Below are positions 35,090 to 43,689 of a DNA stretch of 64,000 nt, piece by piece. Where the stretch lies: the NCBI RefSeq assembly GCF_900169305.1, contig NZ_FWDP01000002.1, positions 124,001 to 188,000 of the forward strand. Direction: 5' to 3'. A program made the position numbers and the translations under genes. The stretch is from Marinilactibacillus piezotolerans (lineage in GTDB: Bacteria > Bacillota > Bacilli > Lactobacillales > Carnobacteriaceae_A). Below the pieces are notes generated by a model that worked only from the letters and a program-made list of their open reading frames with translations, searched no databases and was not told where the DNA came from. How positions within the stretch are numbered: position 1 is the first letter of the stretch; each line of letters opens with the position of its first letter.

Positions 35090-36103
35090 TTAAAAATTAC
35101 GGATAGCTCTTTGAGAATCAAATGCAGTTCTGAAAATTTCTTCTGCAACTTTCTCTCCATTATGGTAGACACCAGAATTTCTCATTTCCAGAAAATCATC
35201 TGAAACGATCACTGGGACTTCTGCTTGCATCCCTTTGAAATCATGAGTGACTTGTAATAAATTTTCTGTTGCTTGGATATCTTCTACATATTTATCAGGT
35301 ACTTTACCGATATTGGCAAGTACAATATCAACGAATTGCTTTCCAAGATGTCGATGCAGCACTTGAATATGTTCAGCATCTGACAAGCCTTCTGTTTCTC
35401 CGAGCTGAGACATGATATTGCAGATATAAACGACTTTACCTTCTGTATTCATTACTGCTTCTCCCAGATCAGGGATCATCAAGTTCGGTAGAATACTGGT
35501 ATATAAGCTTCCCGGACCTAATACAACAAGATCAGCATCCATGATCGCTGAAACAACTTTTCGGCTGGCTTGAATCGGATGAGCTTCGCCGACACAAGAT
35601 AGCGCGACATAATCGATCATTTTACCAACTTTTGGTATCTTGGATTCTCCCTTTTCCGTTGTACCATCTTGGTACCGTGCATTTAAGACTAGCGGTTCTT
35701 CCGCTGCCGGATATACATTCCCTCTAACCTGCATCATTTTCGCCAGCAACTGAATGGCTTCATAGATATTCCCTTTCATATCTGCCGTAGCAGAAATAAT
35801 CAAATTACCAATAGAATGTCCAGATAATGATTGATGATCCGAGTTGAACCGGTATTGAAAAATGTCCTTTTGAACTTGAGGGATCTCTGATAAAGCGACA
35901 AGCACATTTCGCAAGTCTCCCGGCGGCACAGCATTCAAACTCTCCCGCAAAGCACCACTGCTTCCGCCATCATCTGCAACGGTCACTACAGCCGTTACTT
36001 CTGCATCTTTCTCTTTTAAACTTTTTAGAATAACCGGCAAACCTGTTCCGCCGCCGATCACAACGATTTTTGGTCGTCTCTTCCTGAATTTCTGTTTCAT
36101 CAT
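35090..36103 (-). CDS. yvcK: YvcK (CofD-like gluconeogenesis/cell-envelope factor)
   Basis: A 337-residue YvcK of the CofD fold, with [37 protein letters not shown] at the start and the UDP-sugar-binding loop [16 protein letters not shown]. YvcK binds UDP-GlcNAc and affects peptidoglycan synthesis and carbon metabolism. Start ATG overlaps the rapZ stop by 4 bases (ATGATG), so the two are coupled. Confidence 0.97.
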   Translation of the reverse strand: MMKQKFRKRRPKIVVIGGGTGLPVILKSLKEKDAEVTAVVTVADDGGSSGALRESLNAVPPGDLRNVLVALSEIPQVQKDIFQYRFNSDHQSLSGHSIGNLIISATADMKGNIYEAIQLLAKMMQVRGNVYPAAEEPLVLNARYQDGTTEKGESKIPKVGKMIDYVALSCVGEAHPIQASRKVVSAIMDADLVVLGPGSLYTSILPNLMIPDLGEAVMNTEGKVVYICNIMSQLGETEGLSDAEHIQVLHRHLGKQFVDIVLANIGKVPDKYVEDIQATENLLQVTHDFKGMQAEVPVIVSDDFLEMRNSGVYHNGEKVAEEIFRTAFDSQRAIRNF

Positions 36104-36987
36104 GATCGCACGACAGACTCCTTCGTTTTATCTTTATCGCGGTGAGTAGTATTAACTAGATACCCATCCGCTTTGATTTTTTGTCCAAGCCGCTCCGCTA
36201 GTGCAACAGAACGATGTTTTCCACCTGTACATCCAATCGCAATCGTTACATTACTTTTCCCTTCTCGTTTATATCCAGGAAGCGAATAGTCGATTAAATC
36301 GGCAAATTTTTTGAAAAACGGTTCAGTTTCCGGCTGCTGCATCACATAGTCGTAGACTTTTTTGTCCATTCCCGTCATCGGGCGCAATTCTTCGATATAA
36401 TGCGGATTCGGTAAGAATCTTACATCCATGACGATATCTGCATCGATCGGCAGACCATATTTAAAACCGAATGAAACCATCTCGACTCGGAACATTTCTT
36501 TTTCTTTTGTTTTAAATTCACTGATCAGTTTTTCTCTCAATTGACGAGGTGTCAGATTTGTAGTATCCAAAACGACTTGTGCACGAGTTTTAATATCTTC
36601 CAGCAGAGCTTTTTCTTTTCTGATTCCCTCGATCGTTCTGCCATTCGCTGCCAAAGGGTGTGACCGGCGTGTTTCTTTATAACGGGAAACCAGTTCGGTT
36701 TCCGTCGCCTCCAAATACAAAATTCGTGTCGTAATTCGAGAACTGTTTTCTACTTTGAAAATTGTTTCTTTCATTTGTTCAAAAAAGTCGCGCATACGCA
36801 GATCCATCACTAAGGCGATTTTTGAAAATTGCCCAGATTCTCTAACTAAATCCCAGAAAGTAGGCAGCAAGTTAGGCGGCATATTATCGACACAGTAATA
36901 GCCCATATCTTCAAAACTCTGCATTGCCACGGTTTTTCCAGCACCGCTCATTCCAGTGATTACGACTAATTCTATATTCTCTCCCAT
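36100..36987 (-). CDS. rapZ: RapZ (YvcJ) RNase adapter/nucleotide-binding protein
   Basis: A 295-residue P-loop protein: Walker A GMSGAGKTV and CTGGKHRSVALAERL near the C-terminus as in YvcJ/RapZ. In enteric bacteria RapZ delivers small RNA to RNase E; in Firmicutes it binds nucleotides and its role is less clear. I start at ATG 36987 (AAGGAGTG upstream); a 21-residue upstream extension lacks a ribosome site. First gene of the operon. Confidence 0.96.
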   Translation of the reverse strand: MGENIELVVITGMSGAGKTVAMQSFEDMGYYCVDNMPPNLLPTFWDLVRESGQFSKIALVMDLRMRDFFEQMKETIFKVENSSRITTRILYLEATETELVSRYKETRRSHPLAANGRTIEGIRKEKALLEDIKTRAQVVLDTTNLTPRQLREKLISEFKTKEKEMFRVEMVSFGFKYGLPIDADIVMDVRFLPNPHYIEELRPMTGMDKKVYDYVMQQPETEPFFKKFADLIDYSLPGYKREGKSNVTIAIGCTGGKHRSVALAERLGQKIKADGYLVNTTHRDKDKTKESVVRS

Positions 36988-37146
36988 TAAAAAGCACTCC
37001 TTAGTTGATGTCAGCTTACTATATACGACTTGGGATGTTATGGTAACCATTCCCTTTATTATATCATTCCGGGCGTGTCATGTATAGAGTGTTTGGAACA
37101 TTCTTGTGAGATTAATGTGACAGTGTGTTTTATATGTTAAATTAAA

Positions 37147-37183
37147 AACCGTTCAAAATGGATTTTTCCCATCTCAAACGGTT
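37147..37183 (-). terminator. Terminator of the formaldehyde operon
   Basis: AACCGTT...AATGG and CCAT...AACGGTT arms, imperfect, with T-rich sequence on the minus strand right after fghA. Confidence 0.7.
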
Positions 37184-37197
37184 AGAAATAAATTTGA

Positions 37198-38034
37198 TTA
37201 TCTAGAGGCGAAGTGGTTAGCATGAAACGCAATATGCTCATTGATAAATGTAGCAATCGTAAAGTAACTATGATCATATCCTTCTACTGAACGATAGGTA
37301 ATATCCTTATTTTCTGCTGCTTTTAAAAAGTCTGTTTCCACTAATTGGACGTCATAAAAATTGTCTGCAGTTCCTTGAGTAATGAAGATGGGCGGAACAA
37401 TCTCTGCTTGCTGAATCAAATGAGTAGAATCCCATTCATTCCAAGCTGATTTTTCTATACCTAAATAAGCACTAAACGCTTTTTCTCCCCAAGGTACAGC
37501 TGTCGGTGTCAAAATAGGCGCAAAAGCAGAGATCGATTCAAATCTTTTTGACTGTTTCAATCCTATCATCAGTGCTCCATGACCACCCATTGAATGCCCC
37601 ATAATACTTTCTTTCCCAGAAAAATCAGGAATCAATTCATGTACGATGCTTGGCAGTTCTTCTGTTAAATAGGTATACATTTGATAATGTTCTGACCAGG
37701 GAGTTTTTACAGCATTTAAATAAAAACTGGCTCCTTGTCCCAAATCATAACTTTCATCATCCGGTACATTTTCCCCTCGAGGAGAGGTATCAGGAATAGC
37801 GATTGCCACATTATGTTCAGAGGCCGCTTTTTGAAAACCGCCTTTTTGGCTGAAGTTATCATCTGTACAGGTTAAACCAGACAACCACCAAATCAAAGGA
37901 ACAGCTTTTTCCTGAAAGGCTGAAGGCAGAAATAAACTAAATACCATCTCACAATTCAGCACCTTAGAAAAATGACGGTATTTCCGCTGCTCTCCACCAG
38001 CAGCTAGATGAGTTTCGATATGTGTTACAGTCAT
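37198..38034 (-). CDS. fghA: S-formylglutathione hydrolase
   Basis: A 278-residue alpha/beta hydrolase of the esterase D family: WWLSGLTCTDDNF, the nucleophile elbow GHSMGGHGALMIGL, and catalytic Asp/His in TADNFYD and EGYDHSYF. It hydrolyses S-formylglutathione to formate and glutathione, the step after the dehydrogenase encoded just upstream. Start ATG 38034 has GGAGAG seven bases before it, inside the end of the dehydrogenase gene. The ATG at 38049 has no such site. Confidence 0.94.
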   Translation of the reverse strand: MTVTHIETHLAAGGEQRKYRHFSKVLNCEMVFSLFLPSAFQEKAVPLIWWLSGLTCTDDNFSQKGGFQKAASEHNVAIAIPDTSPRGENVPDDESYDLGQGASFYLNAVKTPWSEHYQMYTYLTEELPSIVHELIPDFSGKESIMGHSMGGHGALMIGLKQSKRFESISAFAPILTPTAVPWGEKAFSAYLGIEKSAWNEWDSTHLIQQAEIVPPIFITQGTADNFYDVQLVETDFLKAAENKDITYRSVEGYDHSYFTIATFINEHIAFHANHFASR

Positions 38035-38038
38035 GCGA

Positions 38039-39169
<1,131 letters not shown>

Positions 39170-39200
39170 CTATCATATCTATTCTTTTCTCTTCCTTCAT

Positions 39201-39244
39201 TGTATTGTATAATACAGAAAAAATGAATACTGACATTTTTGTCA
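39201..39244. promoter_or_regulatory. frmA/hxlR divergent control region
   Basis: TGTATT-GTAT-AATACA (39201-39216) is a perfect inverted repeat. TGACA-TTTT-TGTCA (39231-39244) is another. Minus-strand promoter TTCATT-17-TACAAT runs through the first repeat (about 39199-39227), so a regulator there would control frmA. The first repeat is the more likely HxlR site. Confidence 0.55.
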
Positions 39245-39266
39245 CTATAAAAAGGAATGGATATAC

Positions 39267-39623
39267 TTGATTACTCATAAGAACAAAGAATTCCATACAA
39301 GTAAGGACTTGGCTCTTTCAGTTATTGGTGGTCGCTGGAAAATCAGTATTATATGGGCTCTTTTACAAGGGTCACCGCTTCGACTCAGCGAACTGCAGAG
39401 AACTTTTCCTGATATCAATCAAAGAATGCTGATTAGACAACTACGGGAATTAGAAGAAGATCAGATTATTCAGCGAACTGTTTACCCGGTTGTACCGCCA
39501 AAAGTCGATTATAAGTTGACTCGTATTGGACTGGATCTATCACCCGTCATTCTGGCCATTTGCGATTGGGGAGAAGACTATCAGGAATTTCTGCAATCAA
39601 ATTTTACAGAATCAATAAATTAA
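39267..39623 (+). CDS. HxlR-family transcription regulator
   Basis: A 118-residue winged-helix HxlR regulator: LALSVIGGRWKISIIWALLQGSPLRLSELQRTFPDINQRMLIRQLRELEEDQIIQR and PPKVDYKLTRIG. The start codon is TTG after AAAGGAATGG. Bacillus HxlR senses formaldehyde through an N-terminal Cys; here that Cys is absent and the only Cys is residue 99 (AICDWG). Position next to formaldehyde detoxification genes makes it their likely regulator. Confidence 0.85.
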   Translation: MITHKNKEFHTSKDLALSVIGGRWKISIIWALLQGSPLRLSELQRTFPDINQRMLIRQLRELEEDQIIQRTVYPVVPPKVDYKLTRIGLDLSPVILAICDWGEDYQEFLQSNFTESIN

Positions 39624-39691
39624 ACTTTTGATCAACTTAGGTCTCCATAACCAGTTCAAGATCCCTCTTTTAAACAGCGATTACCTTAAAA

Positions 39692-39733
39692 GACACTATT
39701 CTTCCAGCTGCACTGGTTAGAATAGTGTCCTTT
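39692..39733. terminator. Bidirectional terminator between hxlR and the DUF2892 gene
   Basis: GACACTATTCT and AGAATAGTGTC perfect 11-base arms with a 16-base loop and T run. Confidence 0.85.
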
Positions 39734-39761
39734 CCTTTTGAAGCAGTATCACTCGGTTCTT

Positions 39762-39959
39762 TTATTGTTCTTCTTTATAAGTGCTGGTACCTGTTGCTTG
39801 GTACACTCCGCATTTCTGTGTATGCCCCGATGCCAGTAAGCCGATTCCTATGATACCAAGAACTTTTGTGAAACCTTTAGTAAAAAACAGAAATGGAACA
39901 AGCGCTGCACCAAAGATGATTCGCAGTGTACGGTCTAATTCTCCTACATTTTTGTTCAT
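39762..39959 (-). CDS. DUF2892 (YgaP-type) small membrane protein
   Basis: A 65-residue protein: MNKNVGELDRTLRIIFGAAL and GLLASGHTQKCGVYQATG match DUF2892, the membrane hairpin of rhodanese YgaP. Here it stands alone without a rhodanese domain. The conserved Cys in HTQKCGVY is present. Possible role in sulfur transfer at the membrane; not proven. Confidence 0.85.
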   Translation of the reverse strand: MNKNVGELDRTLRIIFGAALVPFLFFTKGFTKVLGIIGIGLLASGHTQKCGVYQATGTSTYKEEQ

Positions 39960-40042
39960 TGCTTTACGCCTCCTTTTACTTTCTTCTTAATTATAAAAAA
40001 CAAAGCGGTACTTCTAAAGGAAAACACCCTCATTTTGAGAAT

Positions 40043-40074
40043 AAAAAAAGACGCACTTAAGCTGTGCGCCTTTT
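40043..40074 (-). terminator. Terminator of phosphoglucomutase gene
   Basis: GGCGCACAGCTT and AAGTGCGTCTT on the minus strand pair (one mismatch) and are followed by a T run. Confidence 0.85.
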
Positions 40075-40086
40075 AGTCTGCAATCC

Positions 40087-41817
40087 TTATTCTCCAACAA
40101 TCTCATTGATTGCTTTTTCAAAAGAGGCCATTTTTTCATTTACGGCAACGCCTGAATCGTCATAAGCTGCAATGTAGAATTTGATTTTTGGTTCTGTTCC
40201 AGAAGGTCTTGCTGCGATCCAGCTGGTATCAACTAAATGATACTTCAGGACATCTGCTGACGGCATATCGATGGTTTCTTCATTTCCATCCATATCCACA
40301 CGCTTGCTTGTCTTAAAGTCCTCTACACTCTTGATTTTGATTTTTCCAAAGCTATCTGGAGAGTCGTTTCTCAAACGATCCATCAAGTCTTTGATTTTTT
40401 GAGCACCTTCGATACCATCCATTTTGATTGAGATGGTTTTTTCTTTGAAGTGACCATGCTCTTGATACAAGTCCTGCAGCGCGTCAAAGCAGCTATTTTG
40501 CTTTTCTTTATGGAAGGCAGCCATTTCTGAAACCAGGACGAGAGCCTGGATTGCATCTTTATCGCGTACAAATGGTTGTACAAGATAGCCATAGCTTTCT
40601 TCAAACCCGAACATAAACGTATGAGAACTGTCTTGTTCGTAATGTTTAATTTTCTCTGCAATAAATTTGAATCCTGTTAAGACATCTACTGTTTGAACGC
40701 CATTCTTTTCAGCGATCGCTCTTGGCAGATCACTTGAAACAATTGATTTAACAATTACACTGTTTTTAGGGAGGATCTCAGTTTCGCGGTGTGCTTTGAT
40801 CATGTAATCCAGCATTAAACTTGCAATTTGATTACCGGTCAACACTTCATAATGACCTTTTGTTGTTTTGACAGCTAATCCTAGACGGTCTCCATCTGGG
40901 TCTGTTGCAATCAGCAAGTCAGCATCAATTTTGCAGCCTAGTTCGATGGCTTTTTCAAACGCTTCTTTATCTTCCGGGTTTGGAGATTTGACTGTTGAAA
41001 ATTCCGGATCTGGTTCAGCTTGTTCTGGTACTAATTCGACATTCCGGAAACCAGCTTGTCTTAACGCTTTTTCTCCAAGCATTTTTGCCGTTCCGTGAAG
41101 CGGCGTAAATACGATTTTCAGGTCATTTGCAACTCGATCGATCAAATCCGGATTGATCGTAACGGTCTTCATAGCTTCTAAGTACTCTTTGTCCACATTG
41201 TGTCCAATGATTTCTAGAAGTCCTTGTTCTTTTAATGTGTCTTCATCGGCTACTTCAACAGCAAGCATATCTTCGACACTTCTTACGTAAGCTGTTAATT
41301 CGTTTGCTTCTTTCGGCGGCAGTTGCCCACCATCTTCACCGTACGTCTTATATCCGTTGTATTCAGGAGGGTTATGACTAGCTGTTACCATAATACCTGC
41401 TGCTGCTTGTAAATGACGAACAGCGAAAGATAACTCCGGAGTCGGGCGCAACTCTTCGAATACATAAGCTTTTATGCCATGAGCGCCTAATGTTTTAGCA
41501 GACTCAAAAGCAAACTCTTTTGACATATGACGAGAATCATACGCGATTACGACACCTCTTTTTTTAGCCTCTTCACCTTGTTCATTTTCAATAAATAACG
41601 CTAATCCTTCTGTCGCTTGACGAACAGTATAAATATTCATGCGGTTGATTCCAGCACCGATGATTCCACGCATACCTGCTGTACCGAATTCTAAAGGTGC
41701 ATGGAATGCATCTTCCAGTTTAGATTCGTCATGTTCAATATTTTTTAAATCCTCTGCAACTCCTTGATCTAATTCAGAGTAATTTTTCCACATATTATAG
41801 GTTTCCTGCCAACTCAT
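40087..41817 (-). CDS. pgcA: Alpha-phosphoglucomutase
   Basis: A 576-residue phosphohexomutase: phosphoserine loop TASHNPPEYNGYK, metal loop DPDGDRLGLA, sugar loop GFEESYGYLV and phosphate loop RPSGTEPKIKFY. Interconverts glucose 1- and 6-phosphate, feeding GalU (also in this window) for UDP-glucose. Length fits Firmicute PgcA. An inverted repeat ATGAAAGGCTTTCAT lies near 41900. Confidence 0.96.
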   Translation of the reverse strand: MSWQETYNMWKNYSELDQGVAEDLKNIEHDESKLEDAFHAPLEFGTAGMRGIIGAGINRMNIYTVRQATEGLALFIENEQGEEAKKRGVVIAYDSRHMSKEFAFESAKTLGAHGIKAYVFEELRPTPELSFAVRHLQAAAGIMVTASHNPPEYNGYKTYGEDGGQLPPKEANELTAYVRSVEDMLAVEVADEDTLKEQGLLEIIGHNVDKEYLEAMKTVTINPDLIDRVANDLKIVFTPLHGTAKMLGEKALRQAGFRNVELVPEQAEPDPEFSTVKSPNPEDKEAFEKAIELGCKIDADLLIATDPDGDRLGLAVKTTKGHYEVLTGNQIASLMLDYMIKAHRETEILPKNSVIVKSIVSSDLPRAIAEKNGVQTVDVLTGFKFIAEKIKHYEQDSSHTFMFGFEESYGYLVQPFVRDKDAIQALVLVSEMAAFHKEKQNSCFDALQDLYQEHGHFKEKTISIKMDGIEGAQKIKDLMDRLRNDSPDSFGKIKIKSVEDFKTSKRVDMDGNEETIDMPSADVLKYHLVDTSWIAARPSGTEPKIKFYIAAYDDSGVAVNEKMASFEKAINEIVGE

Positions 41818-41951
41818 TTCTAAAACCTCTCTTTAATTGAATTTTGTCATGATATTGATTTAATTGTACCACTTTTATTCTGATTGTGCATGATTAAAAC
41901 ATGAAAGGCTTTCATAGACTGATTTTTATTTTATACTTTGCATGTTTACTC

Positions 41952-42031
41952 AAAAAAAAAGCACAATTTGAGAGCATTCCCATCCTTTCAATTGAATGGA
42001 CAGTAGGAAACAGTTCTCAAACTGTGCTTTT
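41952..42031 (-). terminator. Long bidirectional terminator after trxB
   Basis: AAGCACA.TTTGAGA and TCTCAAA.TGTGCTT arms (one mismatch) enclose an inner CCATTC/GGATGG-type hairpin. A long T run follows on the minus strand. Confidence 0.8.
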
Positions 42032-42070
42032 GATACTGGTTTAAAGAAGCATATGATTTAGCTGCTTCTC

Positions 42071-43024
42071 TTAAACGCTTTGTACTTCCAATTTTTCTTT
42101 CAGTTCTTCGACGTATTGATAAGCTGCATTTCCTGCAATAGACCCATCTCCGACAGCTGTTGCCACTTGGCGAAGAACGGTCTTGCGAACATCTCCGACA
42201 GCGAAAATACCAGGAATCTTCGTTTCCATATTTTCATCTGTTTCAATCCAGCCTTCTTCATCTGTAATGCCTAAAGAGCGGAACTGATCAGAGTTTGGCA
42301 ACAATCCGATATAAATGAACGTTCCTTCTGCTTCAATCGTAGAAACTTCACCAGTTTTCACATTACGAATACGCACAGCGTTAACGGCTTGTTCTCCTTC
42401 GATTTCTTCAACGACAGAATTCCAGACAAAATCTACCTTATCATTTTTAAAAGCACGATCCTGCAATATTTTTTGTGCACGCAATGAATCTCTTCTATGC
42501 ACGATAGTTACCTTGCTGGCAAATTGCGTTAGATACGTTCCTTCTTCAACAGCAGAATCTCCGCCGCCGACTACCACAATGTGTTTTTGTTTAAAGAATG
42601 CGCCGTCACAGACTGCACAGTAAGACACTCCTCTACCGTTAAACTCTGCTTCGCCCGATACCCCGAGTTTTTTGTGTTCTGCACCTGTCGCAAGGATGAT
42701 TGAACGTGTACGGAAAGTCTTTGTTGAGGTAATAATTTCTTTGTATTCTTCTTTGTTGATGATTTCTTTTACATCGCCATAAGCGTATTCAGCGCCGAAC
42801 TGCTGGGCACCTTCAAACATTTTAGTTGAAAGGTCCGGACCCAGAATACTACTAAATCCAGAGTAGTTTTCAATTTCAGCTGTATTATTCATTTGACCGC
42901 CAGGGATACCTCTCTCTAGCATTAATGTTGATAAGTTCGAACGAGAGGCATATAGTCCTGCAGTTAATCCGCCGGGACCTGCACCGATGACGACTACGTC
43001 ATAAATTTTCTCAATGGTTTCCAT
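42071..43024 (-). CDS. trxB: Thioredoxin-disulfide reductase
   Basis: A 317-residue low-molecular-weight thioredoxin reductase: FAD motif GAGPGGLTAGLYASRSN, redox pair CAVC in VSYCAVCDGAFF, NADPH motif VVGGGDSAVEEGTYL, and C-terminal GIFAVGDVRKTVLRQVATAVGDGS. Works with thioredoxin for thiol balance beside the glutathione enzymes. Confidence 0.97.
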   Translation of the reverse strand: METIEKIYDVVVIGAGPGGLTAGLYASRSNLSTLMLERGIPGGQMNNTAEIENYSGFSSILGPDLSTKMFEGAQQFGAEYAYGDVKEIINKEEYKEIITSTKTFRTRSIILATGAEHKKLGVSGEAEFNGRGVSYCAVCDGAFFKQKHIVVVGGGDSAVEEGTYLTQFASKVTIVHRRDSLRAQKILQDRAFKNDKVDFVWNSVVEEIEGEQAVNAVRIRNVKTGEVSTIEAEGTFIYIGLLPNSDQFRSLGITDEEGWIETDENMETKIPGIFAVGDVRKTVLRQVATAVGDGSIAGNAAYQYVEELKEKLEVQSV

Positions 43025-43124
43025 TAGAAAACTCCTTTCACTAGTTTCTAGTCTTATTATATTGGAAATAGCTGATTGAATGCTACTTCTTTCTCTTACT
43101 TTTAGTAAGTTTTAATGTTCATCT

Positions 43125-43553
43125 TCAATTTTTGGACAACTTTTGTCTAATCATTTTTCTCATTTCAACTGCTTCTGTCTGATAGGTCTCAGCTTTCTGG
43201 GAGCTCAGATAGAGATCCAGCAAAGATAAGGCAGTTTCATATTCATTCAAGTGAAGATAGTTGGTAGCTTGAAAGAAATAGAGTTCATTGTAGTGGGGTA
43301 ACTCCTGTTCCAGCATCTCATTTAACAGAGCAATCGACTGTTGAAATTCCAGCATATGCTGGTGGATCAAGGCAAGCTGGACCTTTCCAAAAATCGTTTC
43401 CTCTTTAAGATCGGCTAAGCTGATTCCTGTTTTAAAATGCCGTTTTGCACGCATATAGTCTTTTTTACTATAAGCGATCATTGCTCTTTCATAATAAATT
43501 TTTGCGCAGGGAATCAGGGAAATGACCTGATCCTGGTGATTGAATTGATTCAT
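43125..43553 (-). CDS. TPR-like helical protein
   Basis: A 142-residue soluble helical protein with TPR-type spacing: YYERAMIAYSKKDYMRAKRHFKTGISLADL and YNELYFFQATNYLHLNEYETALSLLDLYL. No named family. Start ATG 43553 has AGAGGAGC before it; an in-frame ATG seven codons earlier does not. It precedes trxB by 100 bases. Confidence 0.75.
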   Translation of the reverse strand: MNQFNHQDQVISLIPCAKIYYERAMIAYSKKDYMRAKRHFKTGISLADLKEETIFGKVQLALIHQHMLEFQQSIALLNEMLEQELPHYNELYFFQATNYLHLNEYETALSLLDLYLSSQKAETYQTEAVEMRKMIRQKLSKN

Positions 43554-43689
43554 TATAGAAGCTCCTCTAAACAATTAAAGCACTACGGGATAGAGGTTGT
43601 TCATTGACTTTAATTGTAATGAAAGTATATTGCAAAGTCTACTTTTTGCATTTTCACTGGTTCATCTTAACAACACTTTCCTGCTGTAT

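Noticed and set aside
41898-41912. ATGAAAGGCTTTCAT as a CcpA cre upstream of pgcA
   Set aside because: It is one base short of the cre spacing and lacks the central CG, so I note it only as an inverted repeat.
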